A stretch of DNA of 64,000 nt, from assembly GCA_031216445.1 (NCBI GenBank), contig CM062206.1:25635501-25699500 (forward strand), read 5' to 3'. Both the position numbers and the translations under genes were made by a program. A model generated the notes under the pieces. That model saw only the letters and a program-made list of their open reading frames with translations. It had not been told where the DNA came from and made no database searches. This DNA comes from Lateolabrax maculatus (taxonomy: Eukaryota > Chordata > Actinopteri > Acropomatiformes > Lateolabracidae). Shown here one piece after another: positions 1 through 11,767 of the stretch. Position 1 is the stretch's first letter; each line of letters opens with the position of its first letter.

Positions 1-3000
1 CGGTAATCGTTCATTCGTTCACTGGCAAATCGTAGTGGGTGGAGGGCTGGTAAACCTAAGTGAGAGAGTCCAGGTGGGTGGTTGCCGTCCTAGTGGCCAC
101 TCTACAGCAACAGGGAGGCAGAGTGGAGAGCAGCTGAAAAATCTGACTACTGAAAATCCATTTAATGATACTGAGTTCCCTTTTTGTTGTTAAAGCCTCT
201 CGAGACTATTGTAAAAAGGCACTATAGAAATTCTGTTTGAATATAATGAATATGGAAGGAAATGATAGCTGGAGATACACCATAACACATTTATTTGTGT
301 GTGTGTGAGTCCTCTTGCCATCTGTTGACAGAGGTGCTACGTTCCATACTGATCACCTGCCTCATAATCACCTCATCAGTCACATTTCCTCAGCATCAAA
401 CACTGCAAACACACACATACACACACACACACATACATGAACGCTACAATATTATAAGAGAATAATGAACATACAGATACAGTATGTTTGTGAGTCACTT
501 GAGTTCCTAGGCAGGTTTTTCATAGCACTTAGTCACTGCCAATACACCCTGCTTGGCAGATTAGCAGGTTGATTACTGTTGGTTTTCTTACTAACAGCAC
601 TAATGTGTTACTCATTCCTTGTCACTCATTTTTAAGTGAAATGAATAAACGATTTTTTGCTCCCTTGGTAAGAGTAATTGGTTAATGTATTAGCTCTATG
701 GTTATTGTATTAGCGATATGGTTATACTAGTTTTCTATTTCTCTCCAATACTCCTAATCGGCCCTGCTTGTAGAGGAGGATAGGAGACAGTCAGTCTCCC
801 TAGGAACCCAAACAGTACTGATGTCCAACAGTCCTGCTGTGCTTTTGCATCATATTGGCTATAATATGTGAATGTGGCAACATTACTACAAATTAGTCCA
901 ACGGGGCAAGAAACATGATCAGGCAGACAGGTTGGAAACAAACATACAGTTATTCAAAGACGAAACAAAGTCAAATTTCCTAAACTGTAAAACAACCATC
1001 ACAGTTTACAGATCCACTTCCTGCATCAGCTTTAAGTTACCGTACTTGCTGTAGTTGTGCACATCAAATGGTTTTCTTGAGCAGTGAGGGATTACGAGGG
1101 TTATTACAGGTGTGCTCATTGCATGCTTTGAAGTTCATTTTAAAGCTGTTTAAAAGGATTGATACCATACATCTGGAACCTATACAAAACAATGATCCTG
1201 AAATTGTTTTGGTTTGGACTCTGTTTTGCCTTTTTTTTTTTTTTTTTTTAGGTTTCAGTCAACTTTGAATCAGCAATACTAGCACTTCACAGAGTGACAG
1301 AAGCTGAATGTCTCAACCAATTATCCATCCAGGTTTAAACAGAGTTCAAGTTAAATGTTCAATTATGTCTAAAGGCAAAAGTGATTATACTGCTTCTGAA
1401 TGACCTTAACAGTGCACACTTTCAGACACTGTCTGCTGGGGGGCACTCAATTGTTCACACAAAAAGTGAGTGTAGTAGAGTGAGAGAGCTGGAGAGAGTT
1501 CAAACCCCACCCACTTTCATATCCCCACTCACCTGACAGTGATCTGTCCGATTGGCTGTTTCAGAAAGTTACAAAAATTGTCACAGCCCCCTCGTTTTAG
1601 ACTTTGGTGAGGTGTGGGGGGAGAGTGTTCGGACACTATACTACGATCCGACAAGTACTTTGTTTAAGGCCTGCTAAGGCCTTTACCTTTAGCTATCAGT
1701 AAGAGTTTGAGAACTGGTTTTCACACTCTCAGAGTTGCAAGACTTGATGTTAAGGTGTTATGACTAACTCAGGTTGGAAAACTCAGGCATGTCCAGTGCT
1801 GTTGGCCTGTTATAGCTGGAAGGATATTGTGATACCCTCTGGGGTACCCCTGGTCAAGAATTGCTGTACTAGACAATCTATTTACAGTTGTTCTCATCCC
1901 ACTCAAACCTCTACGCAGGCTTCCTATCCTTAAGTAAGTGTAAAACAGTAAGTAAAACACTTCCATATTTGGGCACTGTACCCCACCAGTTTAGGCGACA
2001 TATCTGATGTTGGTGTACCAGGAGTTGGATATAGCAAGCGTTTTGATTTTGACTTGTGATTTGTGACTTTGACCTTCTGACCTGCTGCTTTCAAAAAATC
2101 CAGTAACTCTACAGCCTTGGCTAAGTCAGCATACCTCACAAAACCTATGATCTTGCTTCTCTATGTAGCATCAAATTTTCAAAATGAACGAATGCTCCAG
2201 TTTTGCTGCAGGGGCAATTTTTCTACCTCTCTGGTCACTGAATGTAGTTTCCTGTAGTTGCCTGTAATCCGTCATTGTGGCTGTATCTGCCCTTGTAAAA
2301 TGAAAATCTACATACAGCACAGTGATACATGCTGAAGTATGCCTGGCACTTACCCAATCATGGCCACTGACTTTTAAACATATGCACATCTAATTTTCTC
2401 CAGAAGCTATGCAGACAAAATGAAATTTCCATAAAATTTGTAAGGGACCATTTCCTCCAACCACATTGATGTATTAAACCACTTATTGAGTTTGAAACAC
2501 TTTTTAGGACCGCTGAAAGGAAAGAATGCATGCTGACCATGAAAACACAGATGACATTAGAGAGTAAGGGAGAAGCAAAGCGTAATGAGAAAAAAAGGGA
2601 TAGTTTAATATTGCAGGATCCTGAACCCTCCATGAAATCAGGCCATTTTCTCTCTTACTACCCCATCTGTTGTTTTGTCAAGATGACAACATAGTCATAA
2701 CCTCAGCACATTCAATTTCCGTCAGTTAACTTTTTTAACAGTGGCGGAGAAACACATTAACACAAAACATTTAATTGAATCTACTCAAATCAAATTAATC
2801 CGGTTTGCTTGGCAGTGTGGATAGAAGTCAATATTTGCTCAGCGGCTTGGCAAAGATGTCTCCATTTCCTTTCCCTCGCCTCATGACAGATCGGATGAAG
2901 TAATGGGAAGGTGAAAGAGCCGCCGTCAATGGGAGATGTGATGAGTGATGCTCCATCCTCTTAATCAGAGTGTTCCAGAGGATAGTGGAATTGTAACTGT

Positions 3001-4514
3001 TTTCTCGCTTTTGCCTGGAGCACTGCCGCCTACTCAACCTAAGCAACTCCTGATGCCTCTCCTTAGCCTAATGAGAGAAGGGAGGATGAAGAGAGGAGAG
3101 ATGAGGGATGGACAGAGAGGTGAGGTTTGGTCAAAGCAGACAGAGACAGTCTTTGCAGCTTGACAATTAATAGACGGCCATTGTAGCCTCTTTAAAAGGA
3201 CTCCTACACGCTTGGCTTGTGGGATCAGCTTTTCTCTACTGCAGCTAGACTCTCATTAGGCCAGACAGGCGGCTGACTACAAACTCCACACTGCTGGGAA
3301 TTGTGTTGCATTCTAATAAATTGAGTAAATGCCATGGCAATTAAAGGCACTAAAATAATGTATATTCAGAGTAACGAGTCAATGGCCAGATGCTCAGATG
3401 TCTGACTTTCAATCCTTTGTTTTTGAGCCATAATTGGCATCTAATTGGAATCTTAACATACACTGCTGATTGTATGTCACAAGGCAAATACACTTCAGGT
3501 TGTGACCAGATCTGGGCCTCAGGCCAACATTTGACTCAGTCCATGTTCAGGTCCACCTTTAGTTGCCATGTAGGCACATCTCAGTGCAGCCAGTGGTGAA
3601 CGTTGGCAATAGGGCAAGGACCTCTATCCTCCCTCCACCACAAGCAAAAAAAAGGTCTGGGGGCCAAGGGGTTAAAGAGCCTACCTTGAACCATAACATC
3701 TTGTTTCTTGCCTTCTCTCGACTGTCATCTAACTAATAAAGGCATAAAACACCATATAACGCCTAAAAAGAGGCTGTCTAGATGAAAGAAAGTCACCCAC
3801 AATATAGGGCTGTATTGTATCCACTATATTTTTGTCATTTTTAGTTTGGGAGGATAATCTGATGCCTAAAATACTGTGACTGATGTTGTTTTGGTTGCAC
3901 AATCATGTGCTTAGATGATTTCGTGGACAAAGCCAAATACAATGCGCTATCATCCAGCCTTTGATTAAAGCTAGTAACATTACTAACACACATCACGTTC
4001 ACAGCCATTTTGCAGTCAAAGAACCTCAGTTTACAGTTGACTACAGCTGGGGTCCCTGAACGTGTTTAGATTCACTATAGCATGTAAGATAGCTGAATTC
4101 TTATGCTGTTGTGATGACTTTGTTAATCAGCCAGGGTCAGAACTAGTGCCGGGAAGTTTGAGTGTTATGCTGCTTGATATACCCAGGTCCGGACCTCTAA
4201 ATGTGCAAAATATAGAGTATTTTGACTAATGGTATATGGGTTTGTAGTACCTGAGTGGTCCCAGCAGCGAGCACATACAGCTACGGTAAGCCCTGAAACA
4301 CACACTGATTTAATTGGATTTAAAATGTAGCCTTAAAATGTTGAACCAACACTCTGAAATGTGTAATATTTGAATACAATATCAACCAGCTGCATTGACT
4401 GTGTGGATTCCTGAGGTCCTGTCATAACAGTGGTTACCAGAGTGCCCTGTTGCGCAAGTGAGTTTCAGAACAGCCATTGTGTAGCATGTGTACAGTATGT
4501 GTAGTCGCAGTAAT
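1..4514. other. Intergenic sequence, no gene recognised
   Basis: No reading frame here has a recognisable domain; all are short and frequently interrupted. Around 150-235 the sequence ends in a phrase resembling a fish LINE tail (an AAAGGCACTATAGAAATT-like string), which may be an old L2 remnant. Small TG and AC runs lie near 296-308 and 406-434. A T-run is at 1230-1250. The stretch 2780-3420 is repeat-poor and contains AT-rich homeodomain-like words; it is noted separately as a possible conserved non-coding element. I see nothing else that can be named. Confidence 0.7.
406..434. repeat. Short interrupted (AC)n microsatellite
   Basis: An ACAC run interrupted by single T substitutions (ACACAT units). 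It is a simple repeat with no other function visible. Confidence 0.8.
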
Positions 4515-4592
4515 ATCATTTTCATTTACATAATACCTTTAAAGAGCACAATGTTACAAAGTGCTTCACTTCAGAAATAAAGCAAATTACAT
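4515..4592 (-). mobile_element. Old LINE (L2-like) 3' tail, reversed
   Basis: Read on the minus strand this contains a phrase of the type GCACTTTGTAACATTGTGCT, followed by a short AT-rich end. The same kind of phrase precedes the tail of the L2-like copy near 62.48 kb in this window. No coding part is retained. The match is by eye, so the family is tentative. Confidence 0.45.
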
Positions 4593-4680
4593 TTTTTTTT
4601 AATTACTTTATTTATTCATTTTCAGAACATCAAGGTAAATAAAGGAAATTACATCTTTACACAGATTTATTTATTAGAAA

Positions 4681-4870
4681 GATTCAAGATTCCAGATGTT
4701 TATTTGTCACTCTGTGTACGAGTAAGCGTGTGAAATTCTTTGGCTGGGAGGCTCAGTTACAGAAAAAATAAATAAATAGATAGATAGAGGGTGTTTATTA
4801 TCTGACAATAATCAGATATTGCACAAATGGTTGAAATTGCACTTGTGTTTGGTGTAAAATATCATAAAAC
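4681..4870 (-). mobile_element. Probable non-LTR retrotransposon 3' end, reversed
   Basis: The order 'ATTCAAGATTCCAGAT', then a 'TTTATTTGTCACT' phrase, then unique-looking sequence, is the arrangement seen at reversed ends of fish LINEs, whose forward strand would read 'GTGACAAATAAA'. A short (AAAT)/(GATA) run lies at 4767-4788. No coding sequence remains. Family not assigned. Confidence 0.35.
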
Positions 4871-7504
4871 AAACAAATTACAATAATTGTAAATTTCTAT
4901 ATTTGATATATTGGATGGGACTGACCTTTTGTACCCTGCAGTGATTACACGGCTGAGTTAGCAACAAATCTGTTTTCATCTATAGTAGCAGTTGCTGTTG
5001 TTGTTTGCAACCTCCCTTGCAGAGGTACATGATTGGTTTACCATCACTCCAGAATGTAGCAAGTATATAACATGACTGCTTATATGTATGCAGGTATGTG
5101 TATACTGTATGTTTTGTTTTTTTTTAACAGGTAACTTACCGCATTTTTTTTTTTTGTTTGCTTGATTTTTCCAATGTTGTTCAAAATCCCAGTAGTCTTG
5201 AAAAGGTTAATATTCTTTTTTTTTTTTTCAAATATGGTTATTGATTTTGAGAATATTGATAAAATGTTCAGCAACAAAACAATATTGTGATAAATCTTTC
5301 TTTTTGAATCTTTCACTTGAATGTTTGACCACGTATTGTTGCTTGGATATTTTTCAGATATTATAAAGCTATTAAGCCTAGTCAAGTTACATCTTCTGCA
5401 CATGGTACAGGCCGCATCTCTGAGTCATTTTCTTTGACAATAAGATTACTGAATTCTCATTTATAAAAACGTTTTTGTTGTAAACCTCACCTTTCTTATT
5501 GACCAGTTACAAAGCACAACAACAGTGTGGCAACACATTCTTCATCATGAAACAAAGCATTCCTGACTTTTGTACCATCTCACCAGCACTCTGTTCTGCA
5601 TAAGAAAAATAATGGGTGCTAACAGCTGAAGAAAAGTTGTGTAAAAATGAAACTGCTGAAATGAGTTCAAGAGTCAGCCAAGTTTCAGGCGAGTTAAGGT
5701 CGAGGGAGTTGAAGTTTTAGCTGAAGTTGATGTACTGAGAGATGCTGAAGTGGCAAGTTATGTAAAAAGGGCTTTCTTGAAGCTTTAAGTTAGTTGTTGA
5801 AAGGAGTTGAAGTGGCAGTGGCAGCGAATATTTGTAAGCACTGATAAACTGTTGGTAAAAATACAGGAGTCTGCCAGTGTTTCCCACTTCATTCATTAAT
5901 AGGGTAAAACAGTAGATCGTGTGACAGCAGTTCAGCAACCAGATGGTAGTGACATCTATCTACATATCACAGTATGATATGTATATAATGTTTCATACAT
6001 GCAGGAAAAAATGGCAGTTAGGGAAATACTGAAAGTAGTTGATAGTTGATGGTTTATGCCAGGGCTGAGTTGAAACTGCAGTGTTTTTAAAAATTTAAGC
6101 ACTGAAAGGATTTGAAGTGAAAGAGCCGAGTGCAATGTTTTCACGCAGCACTTGTAATTAATGCATTGAATCAACAACATTTTGCAGGGGAAGAGAATGC
6201 AGACAAAGAATGACAAAGAAAAAAAGAAGTGTCCAATTGCTTAGAAAGCCTGTTGTTATGTCAAAGAGTTAGAGGAGCATCAAGTACCTGTGTGAAAAAT
6301 CTATTCCTTTAAGGTTCTTATTCATCACAACCATTCAAGGTGTCTTTTCACTCAACTGTCCATTCGCACATTTACAAAACTACAAGTTAGTTTTACAAAA
6401 CTGATTCAAAACTGAGACACAGAAATCATTTTCTACATATTATTGTCTATATAAGACATTAGTAATACTGACATTTACTGACTGGCTAACAATGTCTCAC
6501 TCTGTAGCTTTATCCAAGAATTTCCATGCGTCTCACTGGTTTCCATCAGTGTATTGTTAGAACAGTGGTGCCAAATCCAAGGCTATGTATGTAGAAGCAG
6601 AGTTGTTGGCAAAATAGCAGAACACTGCAGGAGACCTGAACTTTGATTTATTTCCTCAGAGAAAAAAAAAGAACTGAGGAGGAGATGAAGACAGAAATAA
6701 AGTAAGATGGAAACAAACAAAGCCATTCTGTCATTCAAAAATGTTTGAGCAAACTATATATCAAATTAATTTCTACCACTTGGGCTAAGACAAATAGGTT
6801 TGGGTCTCTGTTATGACAGGACCTCAGGAATCTACACAGTCACTGCAGCTGGTTGATATCATATTCAAATATTACACATTTCAGAAAGTTGGTTCAACAT
6901 TTTAAGGCTACATTTTGAATCAAATTATCAGTGTGTGTTTCCATCAACTAGTAAGTATTCTTAATAGAGTAAGATCACCTAATTAAAGACGTGCCAGTAA
7001 CTCCTCTGTAAACATGGTACAACATGGCATTTCACTGCAGCTTTCCACCTAATGTGGCATTTACTGTTGTTTTAATGAATTAACGTCTCCTTTTCTCTTT
7101 CCTTGTTTTATTTATTATGTTTTGGTCTTTATGTTGGAATGGAGATATATAATGCTCGGTGGCAGCAATATGCTGATGATGCATCTAAACTGGAATAAAA
7201 TCCCAAAAATAAAATTACAAATGTTTCCATTTAGGTTTTTTTTAGACACAAATCAAACATGCACAGAAGGGTGAATGAACTTTATTTCTTCACGCTGCTG
7301 TTATGGTCTGTTTTATAATAGTTTCACCTCCCTTTCAGTGCTTTAGATATGTATTCAGTTTTCACTACAATGAGTGAGATGAAATAGAAATAGAATAAGG
7401 CAGTTGTTTAAGAAGAGAAATTCCCCCAACCAGTGGTCCTGAAGCTCTCAACGAAGTCTCTATAATGTCTATTATTTTCCCTCTTTTATATAATAAGATT
7501 AAAT
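4871..7504. other. Intergenic sequence, nothing recognised
   Basis: AT-rich unique-looking sequence with T-runs near 5119 and 5215. The longest open frame (minus strand, about 107 codons at 5080-5403) is lysine- and isoleucine-rich low-complexity sequence caused by base composition. It shows no domain, so I do not call it a gene. Confidence 0.7.
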
Positions 7505-7640
7505 TGATTAGATAAATTGACTTTATTGTCCATCTCCGGAAATTTGCCCTTGGAGTACAGCGATACACATAACACAGCACACCATTAAAAACATACAAAA
7601 TATACAATGACCAATAGTGCAAATGGGCAGGTAGCAGCAA
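7505..7640 (-). mobile_element. LINE 3' end, reversed
   Basis: On the minus strand the sequence ends in 'GACAATAAAGTCAATTTATC' following a 'CAAATTTCCGG' phrase. This closely parallels the Rex1-like 3' end at 11.38-11.45 kb ('CAAAATTTCGT ... GACAATAAAACC'). It is probably a 5'-truncated non-LTR retrotransposon in minus orientation with no retained ORF. Confidence 0.5.
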
Positions 7641-7676
7641 ATAAGTTATACCAATAATATTAATATTAAGTTAATA

Positions 7677-7677
7677 G

Positions 7678-7718
<41 letters not shown>

Positions 7719-7757
7719 TATTATTATTATTATTATTATAATTATTATTATTATATT
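7677..7757. repeat. Palindromic (AAT)n/(ATT)n microsatellite
   Basis: About 40 nt of AAT repeats runs directly into about 40 nt of ATT repeats. One half is the reverse complement of the other, so the block can fold into one long AT hairpin. Confidence 0.95.
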
Positions 7758-8224
7758 ATATATTTATCACATATTTTAGTAATCAAATTGTCTTTGCATA
7801 AACTACATACAGAATGACAAAATAATCTTGACTTAGTCCATTTACTTTTTCTGTGTCTGTGGGGATCTGGTGGATGGGTGGTGAATAGCAGATCTGGAAT
7901 GTTCCTAAGAAATGCAGGTTTCTGGGGGAGTGAGAAGTGTGGAACAGAAATTCAAAATGTGTTGTCATGACACGCTCTGTGATGAAGACGGTTGCAGGTT
8001 GAATGCAACCGAAGTTCCATTCTTTGGTCATATAATGTCAGCTAAGCTGACCACTTCATCTGCTGATGAACACCATGAGATGTGATTAAAAGGTCAGTAG
8101 AAAGCTAGTTAGTAGACCTTGAGTAAAGTTTGTCTGACAAACAACAATTTTCGAGGTCAAGAAAAAACTTTCATGCTCATACATACTAATAACGTTATAC
8201 ACCATAGTCCACCTTCGGCCACCT

Positions 8225-8475
8225 TGAAGAAAAAAAGTAATAATTTAATGAAAAAAAGTAAAAATTTAATGAGGAATAAAGTCATAATATTTCAGAGGAA
8301 AAAAGAGTTGTAAAAAAGTTGTAACATTGCGAGAATGAAGTCATAGCATTTTGGTAAAAAAAAAAAGGTCATAATATTACGAGAATAACGCACTTTTTTT
8401 CTTGAAAAATTACAACTTTATTCTTGTAATTCCATGACTCAATTCTTAAAATCTAATTGTTATTATTATTTTTCA
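8225..8475. repeat. Degenerate AT-rich minisatellite with an orientation flip
   Basis: Repeated words such as 'GTCATAATATT', 'ACGAGAATAA' and 'AAAAAAAGTAATAATTTAAT' recur at about 20-30 bp spacing. The second half (about 8395-8450) carries them in reverse complement ('TTACAACTTTATTCTTGTAA'). This looks like a tandem repeat, or the repeat-containing arms of a non-autonomous DNA transposon, in advanced decay. Confidence 0.6.
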
Positions 8476-9388
8476 ATGGCCCTAATTCTCCGTCAAAGTA
8501 CATTTTACACATCGACCAACAGTTTTTGTCAAACTTAATGTTAACATCCTGAAGATTCTAACCAATGTTAGCTGTTTTTTTTTAGCCAATCAGTGGATTT
8601 ACATCCTGTAATTGCCTGCTAAGCAAGACAGTGTTCGCACAAATTGCAATAGAACGGGCTGTGTTTGTCCATTGGTATGAATACAAAACCACTTTTGAAG
8701 AAGGCTCAAGTTCACTCCACTTTGAGTGAACATCATATTGCCATACTTTGCCATAGAAGAATGATTAAACATTGTAATGATTCCTTAAGTTTCTGACTAT
8801 ATCCAAATCCGCCATTTATTGATAGAAAGTACAGTTTTCACGGTATTGCTGCTTTAGTTTTATGTGTTTTTGAGACTCTTCCAGATTTTTACCATTGGTG
8901 TGTATTGCGTTCAGTTAGAGTGGCGTCACATGACCTAGAGTGGAGAGCTGCGGTAAACTCTTCTTAAAATTTCTTTTAAAAAGTCTCCTACTCCTACAAT
9001 TCTCATTCTACAGACATAATTTTACAATCAAAGCGTAGGAAATCTTTTTAACTCACAGTGATGTAGTTTTGGAATCAATCGGACTGAGACTTTAATCAGA
9101 AAAAAAAACTTTTAGTGACGGCAGCACCAGCAAGCTCTCCATAGACCTTAATATAAACTTACAACAGAAACACCCTGCTTTTTCTTTCTCTCCTTATATT
9201 TCTACCTCTCTGTCATGTCCACAGTTTTAACACCACAAACATAAAAAGGACAGCTGCCTCTTCAGCAGAACATTATTGTTCTGATATTTGAGTTATCTGT
9301 GGGATCGGATTCATAGTTTACTATCTGGAAGTTAAAGTTGAAAGGGTTTCTCCTCAGCTCATTCTCTCTTACAGAACAGGACAGAGAC
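8476..9388. other. Intergenic sequence, nothing recognised
   Basis: Unique-looking AT-rich sequence with no domain-bearing frame and no clear repeat. Confidence 0.65.
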
Positions 9389-9525
9389 AGTATTATTAGT
9401 CTGATTTGTTGTCTGTCCTCTTGCTCTGTCTCCCCTCTCCTCCTCTCTCCTCCCCTTTCAACCCAACTGGGTCAACGCAGATAGTCGCCCACCCAGATCC
9501 TGGTTCTGCTTGAGGTTTCTCCCTG
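9389..9525 (+). mobile_element. L2-type LINE 3' UTR fragment
   Basis: From 'AGTATTATTAGTCTGATTTG' through the CTCTCC-rich block to 'GAGGTTTCTCCCTGTG', it matches the 3' UTR of the L2 copies at 13.8, 21.25 and 39.23 kb, word for word with minor changes. Unlike those copies it stops in mid-UTR, exactly where a tRNA-like SINE begins. The missing middle (TTAAAAGGGAG to GATAACTTT in the others) is replaced by the SINE body. Confidence 0.8.
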
Positions 9526-9737
9526 TGTGGAAGCAGTGGCTCAGTGGGTCGGGGCCTTGGTTTGGGAGTTGGAGGGTTGCCGGTTCAAGTCCCCGCCCAG
9601 ACAAAAACACAAGTGTGGATTGGTGGTTGGAGAGGCTCCAGTCCACCTACAAAGGCACTGCTGAGGTGCCCTTGAGCAAGGCACTGACACCCTCCTTGTT
9701 ATGATTGGGCGCTATACAAATAAAATTGACTTGATGG
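9526..9737 (+). mobile_element. tRNA-derived SINE with an L2-like tail
   Basis: The head carries RNA polymerase III promoter elements: an A box TGGCTCAGTGGG (9537-9548) and a B box GGTTCAAGTCC (9582-9592), with tRNA-like spacing. The body contains the phrase 'GAGGTGCCCTTGAGCAAGGC', which I know from fish SINEs. The 3' end (about 9698-9737) is the L2 tail 'GCGCTATACAAATAAAATTG', shared with the L2 copies in this window, so L2 is the likely source of its reverse transcriptase. It is not a functional tRNA gene, because the tRNA-like part runs on into SINE sequence. Confidence 0.8.
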
Positions 9738-10157
9738 AGTTGTGAAAAATTGGTTATGAATATCAGGCATTTAAATATTTCTGGTGATACTGTGCTACTT
9801 TCACTGAGCTTTTTTTCACATTGGTAAATTCACAAAAATATATTTGAATGAAAAGTGAGCTGCTGAGAGCCAACTCAGCTTCTGCTTTTGTCTTTTACTT
9901 GACACTTAATAACACATTATGTGCTAAAGCTTTTCTGCCTTTTCTCTCTGTCTTTCCCTCTCATCCTCCCTCTATCGCCAGGGAAACAGCAGAAAAACAG
10001 AAGAAGAAGTCTTTCCTTCAGTGATGCCAACCCCCACACTGCAGGCTGCCACACTTTTTTAGCACAGGAAAACAAAGAGCCAATGCATTTTGAAAGTGTC
10101 CATCAATGAAAACAATTTAGAATTGCTTGTGTGTGTTTGTATGTGTCTTGGTGAGCA

Positions 10158-10160
<3 letters not shown>
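9738..10160. other. Intergenic sequence, nothing recognised
   Basis: Unique-looking sequence between the SINE and the GT microsatellite. No domain-bearing frame. Confidence 0.6.

Positions 10161-10217
<57 letters not shown>
10161..10217. repeat. (GT)n microsatellite
   Basis: An uninterrupted GT run of about 57 nt. The Thr-His or Val-Cys frames that cross it are artefacts. Confidence 0.98.
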
Positions 10218-10218
<1 letters not shown>

Positions 10219-10544
10219 ATCTTCCATTCTGCCTCCTGGCTTGATTGCATGGGTGGGTGGGTACGGGCAGATGAACTTCAGAAGATGAGAAAATGAACAG
10301 AGAAATGGGTTTGTTTGGGGGGCCAGCAAAAACCTATATTATTCTGAAATGCACCGGAAGCCAATATATCAGATGAGGTTTTTCGAAGAGTTTTCTTATT
10401 TGAAGATTTTTTTACCCTTAATCAAGAGCTCCTTTTTGTAAATGTTTTTGACTTGTGGACTTAAACATTAGGATTCAGATAGCCTTAAACGTGCAGGAAA
10501 CTCAAAATCATCACTTTTTAAACTATGGTCATGTAAGCCACCAT

Positions 10545-10648
10545 TGGTGTGTGAGTGAGTGTGAATGGGTAAATAAGAAGTAAAACTTGTAAAACGCCTT
10601 GTCCATTAAGGTAGAAAACCGCTATATAAATGCAGTCCATTTGTCCCG
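10545..10648 (+). mobile_element. Old SINE/LINE 3' tail
   Basis: Contains 'GTGTGAATGGGTAAATAAGA', then 'GTAAAACGCCTTG', then 'CGCTATATAAATGCAGTCCA'. This is a common fish retroposon end ('...GCGCTATATAAATGCAGTCCATTT'). It is degenerate, and the 5' part cannot be delimited. Confidence 0.6.
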
Positions 10649-10954
10649 CCATTGGCCCCAGAAAAAAGATATGTCATTCACGGCTAATAGATAAATAATG
10701 TGCAGAGGGATCACAAACGGTAAACAGTTTATAAAAGGGATGCTGCCGTTTATAGTGTAATAATGTACAAAACGAGAAAAAATATTTACCTGTGTCTTTT
10801 GGCAAAACACAAAACACAAGGCCTTACTTTGTCAGTTATACAAGTTTTAACTGGAATGAATGTGAGGGGGAGCAAATATTCACAGGACAAAAGTGTTAAG
10901 CTATGCAAACACTGAATGATTTTATAATTTTACATATTGGACACATCATTTTCA

Positions 10955-11225
10955 CCTGATGATGGCACAAGCTGAAAAATCAGAGGATCACCAAAGACAT
11001 AACAATTCATGAGGGGGACAATGTCTGCACTAAACTTTATGCAAATCCATCCAATAGTTGTTGAGACCTTTCACTCAAAACCTGAAATGTCAATTTCATG
11101 GTGGCGCTACAGGAAACATCAGGGGATCATCAAAGTCAGAAGGATACCTGGGCAACATGGGTATCTGTACAAAGGTTTGTGAAAATCCACAAATTCACGT
11201 AGATATTGAGATTATTCAGAGGATG
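10955..11225 (+). repeat. Dispersed repeat family A, copy 1
   Basis: Carries the family phrases 'AATCAGAGGATCACCAAAG', 'AATCCATCCAATAGTTGTTG' and, a second time, 'GGGGATCATCAAAGTCAGAA'. The same order recurs at 38.2-39.7, 46.9-47.0 (reversed) and 63.0-63.5 kb. No coding potential. It is probably a non-autonomous transposon of unknown class. Confidence 0.75.
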
Positions 11226-11767
11226 CATGAAACATACTAGTTTACATTTGACATATGATTGCAATTTAAACAGACTGCTTTACCTGTGATTCACTTGTTT
11301 ATCAGAGATCTGTGCATTGAGCACAGAGGACACAGAGCAATCAGAAGCAATTTTCATATTTCATATATTGGGTGATAATAGACTTAGACAGGTTTTATTG
11401 TCATTCAATGTACAACCAGTGTACATTGAACAAAATTTCGTACCAAAGGCATAGCAACAGCATTAAAATAATAAAATTATACACCGTAAAAATACAATAA
11501 AATAAAAATAAAAGACTATGTACAGTATAATACAGACATATTACTATATAAATATTATTAAGTCCATAGAACAGAAATATGGTAGAAGCATGTGGAGTAA
11601 TAATAGTGCAGGTCCAACAGGTATAATTGTGCAAATCTACAGTGTACAGCTTGGAGTGACAAGTTCTCTGGACCACAGAGTCCCAAGAACTGTCACCAGT
11701 GCACTAGAGAACACAGTCCTACAGTAGTGCACGCTGAGGTAGAATAAGGTGAGAATAATGTCACTGT

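Noticed and set aside
9526..9600. tRNA gene
   Set aside because: A and B boxes are good, but the sequence continues into a SINE body and an L2 tail and no tRNA 3' end follows.
10059..10329. Open frames of alternating Thr-His or Val-Cys
   Set aside because: They are created by the GT microsatellite.
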